The notes beneath the pieces are model-generated. The model did no database searches. It had not been told where the DNA came from and saw only the letters and a program-made list of their open reading frames with translations. This document shows, in pieces, positions 19,936 through 29,025 of a DNA stretch of 64,000 bases (within the stretch, counting starts at the first letter, position 1; every line of letters begins with the position of its first letter). The position numbers and the translations under genes are program-made. Source of the stretch: Leptospira sp. (GTDB lineage: Bacteria; Spirochaetota; Leptospiria; Leptospirales; Leptospiraceae); NCBI GenBank assembly GCA_009991425.1, contig JAACWH010000019.1:124001-188000 (forward strand), in the 5' to 3' direction.

Positions 19936-20961
19936 TCACATTTGAATTACAGAATATTCTATAATATCTATTCCAGAGTTCGCTTCTATAAATAGGATAG
20001 TCTCCTTTTTTGAATTCATATTGTAACAACCAATTACTCCAGCAGTCAATCCGATTCGCCCTCTGTAACAAATAGAATTATCAATCGACAAGAGAGAAAT
20101 ATGTTCTAGGAAAATTGAATCTTTGTAAGCTTCATAAACTTTCGTTGAGCCTGGCTTTTTCAGATTTCCTAGATAGACAGTATTCCCACCCCCGTGGATA
20201 AAGTTATCGGAACTTGCGTCGGCATCCACATAATTGTGGTTTTTTGCAACACTGAAATCTTCATAAAGTAAATTGCTATTCAAATCATAAACCTTCACAT
20301 ACGGTCTAGCACTTAAGAGCTTTCTGCTTGGTAATGGCGCATAATCAGGTAAATACAAATTTTCGAGGTCTCCTCTGACTCGAAAAGTTTTCTGATTCTG
20401 GACTTCAAAGTAATAGCCACCTTCTACTCCAACAATAAATACAGTTTTAGAATCCTGAGACCATTTGAATGCAGTGACACTGTTTTTCTTGGAATATTCA
20501 TCATTCATAGCAATGCGAGCATGCTCACGACTATTTTTGAATAATATCAATTCCCAGCCAACGCCGACTTTTTTACTTCTCAGGCCGCAGATAAAATAAA
20601 TGCCATCCGGCGAATAGCTGCATGCACGTACATATTTTACAGATGAAGCTTTGCGATATTGATCTAATTGATTAATCTCGCGCGCTAAGAAATCAATTAC
20701 AAAATTATTATCTGTTCCAGGGCATAACCCACCACCTTGCAATAGATTGATGTTGCTTGTTTGTGTGCATGTTATGTGTACGAACAATTTCATCCGGTGT
20801 GAAGTAGTCGAATTTGAGAAACGAACCTTGCCAGTTTGGGTATCATAAACCGCTAATGGTTCAAACCGCTCGTCTATGAAATTTTTCTTATTATATTTAT
20901 GGCAGCTTAAATATAATAAGTTGAAAATAACTATTATTTGGATAAGAATATATTGTTTCAA
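19936..20961 (-). CDS. lipoprotein with possible beta-propeller, unknown function
   Basis: 341 residues starting at a TTG. The signal peptide ends in the lipobox LLYLSC (Cys20). The mature part looks like a beta-propeller of the TolB/WD40 kind: repeated motifs such as ARACSYSPDGIYFICGLRS (read approximately) and AFKWSQDSKTVFIVGVEGG, where SPDG and SQDSK are typical blade turns. Six or more Cys are spread through it (CTQT, CPGT, CSYS, CGL, CYRG, CYN), suggesting disulfides. It has no operon partner: it converges on the DUF1554 gene and diverges from the FecR gene. A perfect dyad abuts the start codon. Confidence 0.65.
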   Translation of the reverse strand: MKQYILIQIIVIFNLLYLSCHKYNKKNFIDERFEPLAVYDTQTGKVRFSNSTTSHRMKLFVHITCTQTSNINLLQGGGLCPGTDNNFVIDFLAREINQLDQYRKASSVKYVRACSYSPDGIYFICGLRSKKVGVGWELILFKNSREHARIAMNDEYSKKNSVTAFKWSQDSKTVFIVGVEGGYYFEVQNQKTFRVRGDLENLYLPDYAPLPSRKLLSARPYVKVYDLNSNLLYEDFSVAKNHNYVDADASSDNFIHGGGNTVYLGNLKKPGSTKVYEAYKDSIFLEHISLLSIDNSICYRGRIGLTAGVIGCYNMNSKKETILFIEANSGIDIIEYSVIQM

Positions 20962-20964
20962 TTG

Positions 20965-20979
20965 TTACAACATTTGTAA
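20965..20979. repeat. 15-base dyad abutting the lipoprotein start
   Basis: TTACAA-CAT-TTGTAA, perfect 6-bp arms with a 3-base centre, lies 3 bases upstream of the TTG start of the minus-strand lipoprotein gene, where a ribosome site would normally be. As DNA it has the form of a 7-1-7 operator. As RNA the 3-base loop is tight, so an operator is more likely. Confidence 0.35.
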
Positions 20980-21168
20980 TTTGGTTTACTAAATATTGTT
21001 ATTATTTCTCATAAAAAAATTAAAGACTTATTTAGGAAAATTGCAAAAAACAAGCTCATTTTTCATTTAAAGTAATAGAGAACAAGATTTACTTTTGATT
21101 TTTATCCTCATCTCTAGAAGATTAAGAACATGATTTTTAATTTTTTTGCAAAAAATCACTTGGAATTG

Positions 21169-21203
21169 TGTTATAAAGAGTGTAATGTGTTATTAATCGG
21201 GAG
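21169..21203 (+). promoter_or_regulatory. extended -10 promoter and ribosome site of the FecR gene
   Basis: TGTTATAAA (21169-21177) matches an extended -10 (TGnTATAAT, one mismatch); no good -35 lies at 16-18 bases upstream. CGGGAG (21198-21203) precedes the ATG at 21212. The rest of the 250-base gap is AT-rich and carries the decamer TTGCAAAAAA twice (near 21041 and 21146); I see no RNA gene in it. Confidence 0.4.
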
Positions 21204-21211
21204 TATTTTTT

Positions 21212-22135
21212 ATGAAGACAACAAATATTATTTTAGTTTTACTTATATCATTCGCAATCTCATGCAGTGGAAAATCTGAAAAAGTGGCAGCAGATGCTGG
21301 TTCTACTGAACAGCCTGTTCAAGTTACCTTTTTCTCAGGCGATGCAAAAATCGTTCGCAAGAACGTGGAGACTAAACCTGAATTGGGAATGTCGCTCACA
21401 AGTGAGGATGTTATTCTTACGGGTGAGAATGGAAATGTTGAAATTCTTGTGAGAGAATCTGGTCTTGTGAAAGTTGCTAAGAAATCTTCTATTATGGTTT
21501 CCTCCTTCCTTAGAGATTCAGAGAATTCTGATACCAATGTTCACATCAATTATGGAAAGATCGTTACTGTTGTTAAGAAAGAAAAGAAAAATGAGAACTA
21601 CAACATTGTAACTCCCACCTTGGTTGCGGGTGTTCGTGGGACATCTTTCATGACAAGCGTCGAAAATCCTAATAGCAATGCAAAATCTGTTGCCTGTGCC
21701 AAAGATGAATGCATTGTGAAAGTTTCCGTTCTAGAAGGAGCGGTTGCTGTTCATAGAGTCGATAGCCCAGAGGAAGTATTTTTGGGAAAAGGTTCAGAAG
21801 TAACTGTTCCAGGATCGACTAAATTAAACCAAGAACTGGTAAAGCCACTAGGAACTAAATCCTTAGAAGAGCTCAAGGGTTCAATTGTCTTTCATAAAAG
21901 CAGAATCGGTGGTTTTGAGAACCTAGTTGATGAATTGAAGAAGGGAAGTCGTGAGCTTGCTGAATTGGATTCGTCTGGAAGCCTAGAAGATGCTAAGTCT
22001 GAGTTGCAGAAATCTGCTGCAAGCAAAAGCTCTGATGAAATTCTAAAGACAGCGAAACAAGCTGATGAAACAAAATACTTAAAGAAAGATATTTCTAAGG
22101 AAAAATTAAAACTAGATCCAAAAGAAACTTTTTAA
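21212..22135 (+). CDS. FecR-domain lipoprotein
   Basis: 307 residues. The signal peptide ends SFAISC (lipobox, Cys18). Residues about 35-200 match the FecR/DUF domain that senses or scaffolds outside the cytoplasm: VTFFSGDAKIVRKNVE, GMSLTSEDVILTGENGNVEI, NYNIVTPTLVAGVRGTSFM and an insertion bearing two Cys (SVACAKDECIV). The last 90 residues are charged helices. There is no adjacent FecI sigma factor or TonB receptor, so it is not a classic Fec system. In spirochaetes such FecR lipoproteins are common with unknown roles. It begins a row of three lipoprotein genes. Confidence 0.85.
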   Translation: MKTTNIILVLLISFAISCSGKSEKVAADAGSTEQPVQVTFFSGDAKIVRKNVETKPELGMSLTSEDVILTGENGNVEILVRESGLVKVAKKSSIMVSSFLRDSENSDTNVHINYGKIVTVVKKEKKNENYNIVTPTLVAGVRGTSFMTSVENPNSNAKSVACAKDECIVKVSVLEGAVAVHRVDSPEEVFLGKGSEVTVPGSTKLNQELVKPLGTKSLEELKGSIVFHKSRIGGFENLVDELKKGSRELAELDSSGSLEDAKSELQKSAASKSSDEILKTAKQADETKYLKKDISKEKLKLDPKETF

Positions 22136-22176
22136 TTTTTTCGTTGATTCTGTGCTAGGAGGATTACTATCTCCCT

Positions 22177-23820
22177 ATGTCCTTTCCTAGAAATAGAATC
22201 TTATTTTTTCTACTTTTAAGCTTATTTTACTCCTGTAGCACTATCCAAGTTCAAGAAGGCTATGCTACAGAGAGACAAAAACCTAATTTTCTTCGCTATG
22301 AACCCAAGATACAAGAAGATGTTTCTGATCAGAACGATCATAGAGTTCGGAAGAAAAATAAGACCAAGCCTACCTTAGCCATCTCAAGCGCTGATTTTCC
22401 TAAGGAAAATTTTGATTCAAGAATCAGAGACTTTTTATTGGAAGAAGTTAAATACTCTCTAGCCAAAGAAGGCTATACTTTTATCCCGCTTCCAGAAGAA
22501 ATCCAAACTGATAAAATTTCCGAATGGAGTCGCTCAAAAGATGTGGATGTAATTCTAAAACTCCAACCCTCCCAAGAAGAATCAGAAATCAAAATGACTG
22601 TCCCTGTTATCGATTCAGTGAATCAAAAAGAATATGGTTCAGTGAATTTTAATTGGACTTTGGGATCTGCTACTACCGAAAAATCGGATAAATGGGAAAT
22701 TCTAAAAACGGGAAATACTTTATCAGCACTAACAGAATCCAAGAGTTCTTATCCAAAAGTAAATCTTAAACCATCGAGCAGTGAATGGGCCGGTATTTTT
22801 GAACAATCTGTCCAAGGAACTGTTCAATTTTTTTCTTCCTCCTCAGATACAGTTGTAAGTCTTGATGGCAAATCTATAGGCAATACTCCCATTACAAAAC
22901 TTCCTATTTTAAATGGTCCCCACTCAGTGCAATTTTCAAAGCCAGGTGTTGAACCCAAAAAGATTTATATACATATCAGAGCAGGTGAAGAAAGAAATTT
23001 CTACCAAGAATGGGAAGATGATATTTCAACTGCCTCACTTCGAATTGGGTCTGTGCCCCAAGGACTGAATGTTATCTTTGATGGAGAATTGAAAGGACAA
23101 AGTAACCAGTATCTTTCTGAGATAGCACCAGGGGATTTTGAAATCCAATACACAAGAGAGTGGGAGGGAGATCAGATAGTTTTCGCAGAAGGATCCGTTA
23201 GTCTGAATCCGCGTGAAAAGAAGGTTGTAACTCTTCCGTATTTTGCTGATGATCTTTTGTCACCTAACCGTTCTGAGTTTTGGACAACAGCAGGAAGAAA
23301 AGGTTTTGATCCAAGCTTCAAGCCGCTACTTCAATTTTCATCATCTACATCTCGTTTGGTTCCTGGAGATTATGGATTTTATTCTGGTTATTTCTTCACT
23401 GATAATTTAGAAATAGAAGGAAGTTTTATCAATCCATCAGATGATAAAAAAGGCAAGGTAAGCTTTGTTGTTGAAATCGGTTCTGAATCCTTTGCTTACG
23501 AAGTGAATGATAAAGAGGTCTCCTTTTTTCATTTCAGTGGACAGAATTCCAAAGCCAAAAGCATAGCTGTTTGGACTTTCAAGAAGGATGATCCTGAGAA
23601 GGAAAGACCATTTGAAATTGAAACCGATTTAGAGAAGGGAATAGTATATTGGTATCTAGGGAATCGTAAGATTTACGAATCAAAATTTACAGGCAAACCT
23701 CTTTGGCGAATTGGAATCCTCACTCGAGGGGAAGCTTTTTATAAAGGCAGTCCGCTATCAAAATTAAAAATCACCTACCCTGATTTGGTGAAATTTCAAA
23801 GTAAATGGGACAAAAAATGA
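22177..23820 (+). CDS. PEGA-domain lipoprotein
   Basis: 547 residues. Lipobox LLSLFYSC (about Cys20). An N-terminal alpha/beta region (about 60-170; KPTLAISSADFPKENFDSRI, YTFIPLPEEI) precedes PEGA repeats at about 205-335 (SDTVVSLDGKSIGNTPITKL; LRIGSVPQGLNVIFDGELKG). The C-terminal 190 residues look like a concanavalin/jelly-roll domain (DYGFYSGYFFTDNLEIEGSF, KGIVYWYLGNRKIYESKFTG). PEGA domains are usually surface or envelope associated. The AGGAGG upstream is 14 bases from the ATG, unusually far. It overlaps the next gene by 16 bases. Confidence 0.78.
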   Translation: MSFPRNRILFFLLLSLFYSCSTIQVQEGYATERQKPNFLRYEPKIQEDVSDQNDHRVRKKNKTKPTLAISSADFPKENFDSRIRDFLLEEVKYSLAKEGYTFIPLPEEIQTDKISEWSRSKDVDVILKLQPSQEESEIKMTVPVIDSVNQKEYGSVNFNWTLGSATTEKSDKWEILKTGNTLSALTESKSSYPKVNLKPSSSEWAGIFEQSVQGTVQFFSSSSDTVVSLDGKSIGNTPITKLPILNGPHSVQFSKPGVEPKKIYIHIRAGEERNFYQEWEDDISTASLRIGSVPQGLNVIFDGELKGQSNQYLSEIAPGDFEIQYTREWEGDQIVFAEGSVSLNPREKKVVTLPYFADDLLSPNRSEFWTTAGRKGFDPSFKPLLQFSSSTSRLVPGDYGFYSGYFFTDNLEIEGSFINPSDDKKGKVSFVVEIGSESFAYEVNDKEVSFFHFSGQNSKAKSIAVWTFKKDDPEKERPFEIETDLEKGIVYWYLGNRKIYESKFTGKPLWRIGILTRGEAFYKGSPLSKLKITYPDLVKFQSKWDKK

Positions 23821-26800
23821 AACATATAATCATTCTTACCATCACTCTTTTCATTCTAAATTCTAATTGTGCGAGTAGAGAATTCAAATCAACTAAGACG
23901 AATGACGCTCAAAGTAATTTAACTCCTGCTGAAAAATTAAAATACAAACAGGCCGTTCAAGTTGTTAACCAAGGCAACAAAGAATTCCAAGTTGGAAAAT
24001 ACAAGGAATCCCTTTCCTTGGCACAAAAATCTTTTGACACTTTTCCTACTTCGGAAGGGTATTATTTAGCGGGAGTTAGCAATCAGAAACTTGGTAAAAA
24101 TGAAGCAGCGGCAAATGATCTAGAAGCAGGTCGTGCTATAGCACCAAAGAATGAGCAAATTCTGATAACTCTTGCATTAGTGAAAACTACATTAGGTGAG
24201 GAAGAAGAGGCTCTTTCTATCTACGAGGAATTAGCGCAAAGCTATCCTAAAGAACCTGTCTATGTTTTTAAGAAGGCCGTCCAAGAGAAAGCATTAACAA
24301 AATACCCAGAGAGTTTAAAATCTTTTAAGAGTATCAATCCAGATACTTTCCCACAGAAAGCTGAACTCTACTCTCAGTTGGGTGATGTTTCTATGAAGCT
24401 CAAGAATTATTCCGAAGCCGAAAAGTATTTTTCCCTTGCGGAAAAAGAATCGCCTAATTCTAGTTCTCTAAAATCAAATAAATCTACAGTTAAAACGGCT
24501 TCCTTCCTTGAAAATGGGAATAAGGCTATGGCTGCCAAAGATTATAATCTTGCTATTGAGGAATATACCAAAGCATCCAAGGTGGATGTTAAAAATCCTT
24601 CGCCTTTAGTCTTTCTTGCAAATGCTTACATCTTAAAATCCGATTTCCGTAATGCAGAAGTAAGCTTGAATAAGTCCTTGAAATTAAATGAAGACTACCA
24701 ACCAAGTTATGAAACATATTCAGCATTATACTATAAAGAAAGAAGATATAAGGATTCTATTGCTTGGGCCAAGAAGGGACTCTCTGCCTTCCCAAAATCA
24801 GAAAGACTTTTCAATCGTTTAGGACTTGCAGAATGGAAGTTAGGTGATCTCAAATCTGCTACTTTAAGTTTTCGAAAGGCAAGTGAAATTAATCCCAAAT
24901 TCGTTGAGAGTGATAAAAACCTTTCCTATCTTCTAATGGAAGACAAGAGGTTCCGAGATTCCAAGTTAGTTCTTCAATCCTTAATCAAAAAAGACCCAGC
25001 CTCAACTGCTGAATACGATAAGATTATTTTATTTTGCGAGCAATCGGAATTGATAGAAAAAGGGGATAAGTTCTTGTCTACTGGCAAAATCAGTGATGCG
25101 AACAGACTTTACGCTCAATCATTGAAGTTGAATCCGAATGAACCTAGCGTGCATAATGCATACGGTAGATCTTATTTTATTTCTAATTATAAGACAAAGG
25201 CAGAAGCTAGCTTCCAAAAGACATTGTCATTAGATGCAGAGAATATTCCTGCCCTAATTGGATTGATAAGAATCTATTCAAGTCGTAAGGATGCTAAAAA
25301 TGAAAAAGCTGCACTTACCAAATTGAACTCTCTTACGGAAGGAGATCCAACCGCTGGAATTCTAGTTGCTCGCTTAAAGGAAGATGAGGGCGATATGAAG
25401 GCTGCGGAGTTATCCTATCTTTCTCTCAAGAAACAATATCCAGATAACCCTGCGGTCTCTTATAGACTTGCCTCTTTATATTTCAAAAATGCTGTAGATA
25501 AAAATTCGGATGAGAAATATGACGAAGCGCTAGCTTATTTAAAGAAAGCAAGTAAGGAAGATCCAAATTTTCCAGGAATTGCATCTACCGAAAAAGTAAT
25601 CCAAGAAAACAAAAAATTTGATACGATTCTACCGCTTATAAAAAAAGCTAATTTAAGTTATGATAGAAAAAATTTCAAGGAAGCTGCTGAACTATATAAT
25701 TCTGCTTACCAGAAAACCAATAAACCAACGTTATTAGTAAAGGTTGCTGAGTGTTATGTGGGAATGGGAGAAGAAGAAAAAGCACTTAATTTATTAGAAG
25801 CTTCTGCTAGGAAAGAAAAAACAGGTTTTACTGATTTTCGTGAAGCAATCTATTCATATTACTTCTCTAAAGGTGAAACAGCTAAAGCAGAAAAGGGGTT
25901 TCGGGATTTATTAGTAGAAAATCCTGCTTCTTTTTATAGCTATTACAAACTCGGTTTGATTGAAATGTCTCGTAAAAATTACGATAAGGCTATTGAAAAT
26001 ATAGACAAGGCCTTAGTGTTGAATTACAATTTCTCTGCTGGGAATGTCGCTAAAGGTGTTGCCTTCTACCGAAAAGGTGATAATAAAACTGCAAAAGAAG
26101 AATTCAATCGAGCCATGGACAAAGATCCAACTTTGGATATTGCATCATTTAACATTGGAATCTTGTTTTTTAACCAAGATATGGATAAAGAGGCTAGAAA
26201 GGTTTTCCAAGAACTTAGTAAAAAGAATCCTGAATTTTCAGAGAGTTTTCATCAGCTCTCCTATTTAGATTTCAAAGAAGGAAAGATAGATTCTGCAGAA
26301 AAAAATATTCTAAAAGCTTTGAAGATAGATCGTACACCAGCCTACCTATACGCTTATCTTAAAATTCTCGAAACTAAAAAGGATAAGAAAAATTGGCAGA
26401 TGATTGCTAGAGAGATGAATGAGAAATATCCCTCATCTAGCTTTACCAATAAAATCCAAAGTGATGCCTTCCAAGATGAACCTCTTTATTTTCAGTCACA
26501 TGCGACTTTAGGAAAATTAATTTCTAAACCAATATTAATTGGAGATACTATGATTTCCAATTATGGAACTTCCTTGGTGGCAACTGATGTGAGGTCTAAA
26601 TCAAGAAAGTGGCGTACAGAAAGTTCCCAAAAGTATGAAACCTTGGTAACTGATTTAAGGCTGTATGCTGCTAATGCTTTTTCCCTTGCAAAGTATGATA
26701 TAGAGTCTGGCCAAGAGCTGGCAAAAGTTTCTACAAATCTTCCTAAAACTTCTAGATTAGCTTCATTTGAATCAATCCAAGGAAAACTAATGTTAGCAAC

Positions 26801-27398
26801 TCACCAAGACAAGCAAACATTTGTTCGTATATATTCATCTGAACTCAAATTAGAGAGCGAGACAAATTTTGTTGGGAATTTTTATATATCTGCATCTCCC
26901 GATCAGAAAAGCTTTTTTTTATGGGATTTATCAGGTAAATTCCATGCAACAGAAGGAACCATAGCTGGTGTGTTTAGTTCTGAAGTTAATTGGGTAAAAA
27001 CTACAGACAGTGGGAATACTAAATTTACTGCTTCCAAATGGATTAATGAGAACCCTTATTTACTCTCTAAAGATGGCTATATGGATGATGGAGTTTTTAA
27101 CAAATGGGAAATCCCTATAGATTCCTTCCAAATTGAATCAGCTTCTGTTTTATTAAAATCAAAGGATCGCTTTTATGAATGGAAGGGATCTAAACTAAAT
27201 GAAATATCATTTGCAAAGGGAATGGTTTCCATTCTTCCTATCGAAAAAGGATATATAACTTGGGACAAATTAAATCAGGTTAGACTCCATAATGAATCAG
27301 GCGCAATTCTTGCTCAGACTAAAGCACCATCAGATTGGTCCAAAAGCAATACTGATTTAGCCACTTTGTATTCTCAAGGTTTAGATCTTTCTAAATAG
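23805..27398 (+). CDS. giant TPR lipoprotein with C-terminal propeller-like region
   Basis: 1197 residues, start inside the previous gene. Lipobox LFILNSNC (about Cys20). From about 45 to 860 it consists of many TPR units, for example EAAANDLEAGRAIAPKNEQI, FRNAEVSLNKSLKLNEDYQP, YDKAIENIDKALVLNYNFSA and ARKVFQELSKKNPEFSESFH. The last 320 residues are beta-rich and resemble a PQQ/WD40-like propeller (GDTMISNYGTSLVATDVRSK, RLYAANAFSLAKYDIESGQE). It is probably an outer-leaflet or periplasmic assembly platform; the cargo is unknown. Its 3' end overlaps convergent trmB by 25 bases. Confidence 0.82.
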   Translation: MGQKMKHIIILTITLFILNSNCASREFKSTKTNDAQSNLTPAEKLKYKQAVQVVNQGNKEFQVGKYKESLSLAQKSFDTFPTSEGYYLAGVSNQKLGKNEAAANDLEAGRAIAPKNEQILITLALVKTTLGEEEEALSIYEELAQSYPKEPVYVFKKAVQEKALTKYPESLKSFKSINPDTFPQKAELYSQLGDVSMKLKNYSEAEKYFSLAEKESPNSSSLKSNKSTVKTASFLENGNKAMAAKDYNLAIEEYTKASKVDVKNPSPLVFLANAYILKSDFRNAEVSLNKSLKLNEDYQPSYETYSALYYKERRYKDSIAWAKKGLSAFPKSERLFNRLGLAEWKLGDLKSATLSFRKASEINPKFVESDKNLSYLLMEDKRFRDSKLVLQSLIKKDPASTAEYDKIILFCEQSELIEKGDKFLSTGKISDANRLYAQSLKLNPNEPSVHNAYGRSYFISNYKTKAEASFQKTLSLDAENIPALIGLIRIYSSRKDAKNEKAALTKLNSLTEGDPTAGILVARLKEDEGDMKAAELSYLSLKKQYPDNPAVSYRLASLYFKNAVDKNSDEKYDEALAYLKKASKEDPNFPGIASTEKVIQENKKFDTILPLIKKANLSYDRKNFKEAAELYNSAYQKTNKPTLLVKVAECYVGMGEEEKALNLLEASARKEKTGFTDFREAIYSYYFSKGETAKAEKGFRDLLVENPASFYSYYKLGLIEMSRKNYDKAIENIDKALVLNYNFSAGNVAKGVAFYRKGDNKTAKEEFNRAMDKDPTLDIASFNIGILFFNQDMDKEARKVFQELSKKNPEFSESFHQLSYLDFKEGKIDSAEKNILKALKIDRTPAYLYAYLKILETKKDKKNWQMIAREMNEKYPSSSFTNKIQSDAFQDEPLYFQSHATLGKLISKPILIGDTMISNYGTSLVATDVRSKSRKWRTESSQKYETLVTDLRLYAANAFSLAKYDIESGQELAKVSTNLPKTSRLASFESIQGKLMLATHQDKQTFVRIYSSELKLESETNFVGNFYISASPDQKSFFLWDLSGKFHATEGTIAGVFSSEVNWVKTTDSGNTKFTASKWINENPYLLSKDGYMDDGVFNKWEIPIDSFQIESASVLLKSKDRFYEWKGSKLNEISFAKGMVSILPIEKGYITWDKLNQVRLHNESGAILAQTKAPSDWSKSNTDLATLYSQGLDLSK

Positions 27399-28027
27399 AA
27401 AATTGTTTTACCTTCATCCATCTTTTCTTGTTCAAAGGAAGAGATGGGTAGCTTAGGTCTTTCAAAAGAAAATTCATGAGAATTAATCTTTAGTTTATTG
27501 AATTTTCTTAATTCTCTAATTGTCCACCTTGCATAAGCAAAGTGGTCGGTTGCAAATAGAAATTTCCCACCTGGCTTTAACAGCTTAAATACTGTAGAGA
27601 GGAAATATTGATCAATTGATCTGTTCTTGTGGTGTTTCTTTTTTGGCCAAGGATCTGGAAAATTCAACATAATTGTGTCAAAAGAATTCTCTGGAAAAAT
27701 ATCGTTAAGGAACCATTGGAAGTTAATCGCAGAAAATTGAATATTTTTAAGATTAAGCTTCTCCGCAGATTCAAAACCTCTTCTTAATCTATTCCATTTC
27801 CTTTCCATTGAAATAAATCCCGTGTTAGGATTATCCTTTGCTAATTGAAGAATTAATTCGCACCAACCAGAGCCTAATTCTAAAAAATGTTGATTAATGT
27901 TGCTTGGAAAATAATCATGGAAGTGGATATAACTTGGAGCAGATTCGGGTCTAATAACTAAAGAAGAGTCGGTATGCGTTTTACTTACTAAGCTCCAAAG
28001 TTTTTGCCTAAGTTCTGCATTAAACAT
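27374..28027 (-). CDS. trmB: tRNA (guanine-N7)-methyltransferase TrmB
   Basis: 217 residues, normal length. SAM-binding motif I is FLELGSGWCELILQLAK (about 55-71), followed by the acidic SMERKW. The family signature NFPDPWPKKKHHKNRS (about 125-140) includes the catalytic Asp. It forms m7G46 in tRNA variable loops. The 3' end overlaps the TPR lipoprotein gene on the other strand. A perfect dyad lies in the 53-base divergent promoter region shared with the MBL-fold gene. Confidence 0.95.
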   Translation of the reverse strand: MFNAELRQKLWSLVSKTHTDSSLVIRPESAPSYIHFHDYFPSNINQHFLELGSGWCELILQLAKDNPNTGFISMERKWNRLRRGFESAEKLNLKNIQFSAINFQWFLNDIFPENSFDTIMLNFPDPWPKKKHHKNRSIDQYFLSTVFKLLKPGGKFLFATDHFAYARWTIRELRKFNKLKINSHEFSFERPKLPISSFEQEKMDEGKTIFYLERSKP

Positions 28028-28047
28028 CCCGATAATCTACCATAGGA

Positions 28048-28065
28048 TTAAATCATAAGATTTAA
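28048..28065. repeat. perfect 18-base dyad between trmB and the MBL-fold gene
   Basis: TTAAATC-ATAA-GATTTAA, 7 of 7 paired, in the centre of the 53-base divergent region. On the trmB strand it overlaps a -10-like TATGAT (28057-28052) with a -35-like TTGATA 19 bases upstream. This suits an operator acting on one or both genes. Confidence 0.4.
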
Positions 28066-28080
28066 GCAGTTCATTTATCA

Positions 28081-29025
28081 ATGGAAATAAATTTTTACGG
28101 AGTTCGAGGATCTTGCCCTACGCCAATTACAGCTAGGGAATATAAGGAAAAAGTAATGCTTATTCTTGATAAGGCTTCTCAAGAATGGTCAGATACTAAG
28201 AAGAAAATAACAAGCGAAGAAATCTATAATTCCCTCTCTCCTACTCTGAAAAGAAACATTGGTGGTAATACTACCTGTCTTGATTTTATAAGTTCCAATG
28301 GGAATCATTTTATCTTCGATATGGGAACTGGAATTCGTGAGCTAGGTAATTCTCTAGCTGGCAAGGCATTCACTGAAGGATTGGATTTGAGTATTTTCAT
28401 GACCCATACGCATTGGGATCATATCCAAGGCTGGCCATTCTTTAAGCCAGCCTATTCGCCTAAAGTAAATATCAATTTTTATTCCTGCATTAAGAATCTA
28501 CAGGAGAGATTGGAGCGCCAACAATGGGATGAGAATTTTCCAATAACCCTCTCTGCTATGGCTTCTCAGAAAAATTTTCATTATTTAGAAGAACACCAAG
28601 CTATCCAAGTAAAGGACTATACTCTGACCCCTTTTCCATTGATGCATCCAGGATCCTGCACAGGTTATCAGATTTCCAATGGAAAGAAATCAGTTCTTTT
28701 CTGTACGGATGTAGAGTTAAGAGAGAACCAATTAGAGACTATTCAAAAATGGAATCAAAATTCAGCAAAATGTGAGATTTTGATAATAGATGCACAATAC
28801 AGCACTGAAGAATCTGAGAAAAAAATTGGATGGGGACATACATCTGTTAGTATGGCTGTTAAAGCTGCTGAAGCTTTGGGAGTAAAGAAGGTTGTATTAA
28901 CTCATTTTGAACCAGACCATACAGATGAAGTGGCTATGCAGATTATTGAAGATGAGATAAAAGGCTACGAACATAATGTGGAAATTATAATTGCCTATGA
29001 GGGATTGAAGTTAACGGTTGATTAA
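28081..29025 (+). CDS. MBL-fold metallo-hydrolase
   Basis: 314 residues. Metal motif HTHWDH (HxHxDH) in FMTHTHWDHIQGWPFF at about residue 115, further ligand His in LMHPGSCTGY, an Asp in FCTDVE and the last His in LTHFEPDHTD. The N-terminus FYGVRGSCPTP and NIGGNTTCL are typical of the PhnP/RNase Z-like group of beta-lactamase-fold hydrolases that cut phosphodiester or cyclic-nucleotide bonds. Substrate not deducible. It diverges from trmB and overlaps the convergent exported-protein gene by 15 bases. Confidence 0.87.
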   Translation: MEINFYGVRGSCPTPITAREYKEKVMLILDKASQEWSDTKKKITSEEIYNSLSPTLKRNIGGNTTCLDFISSNGNHFIFDMGTGIRELGNSLAGKAFTEGLDLSIFMTHTHWDHIQGWPFFKPAYSPKVNINFYSCIKNLQERLERQQWDENFPITLSAMASQKNFHYLEEHQAIQVKDYTLTPFPLMHPGSCTGYQISNGKKSVLFCTDVELRENQLETIQKWNQNSAKCEILIIDAQYSTEESEKKIGWGHTSVSMAVKAAEALGVKKVVLTHFEPDHTDEVAMQIIEDEIKGYEHNVEIIIAYEGLKLTVD

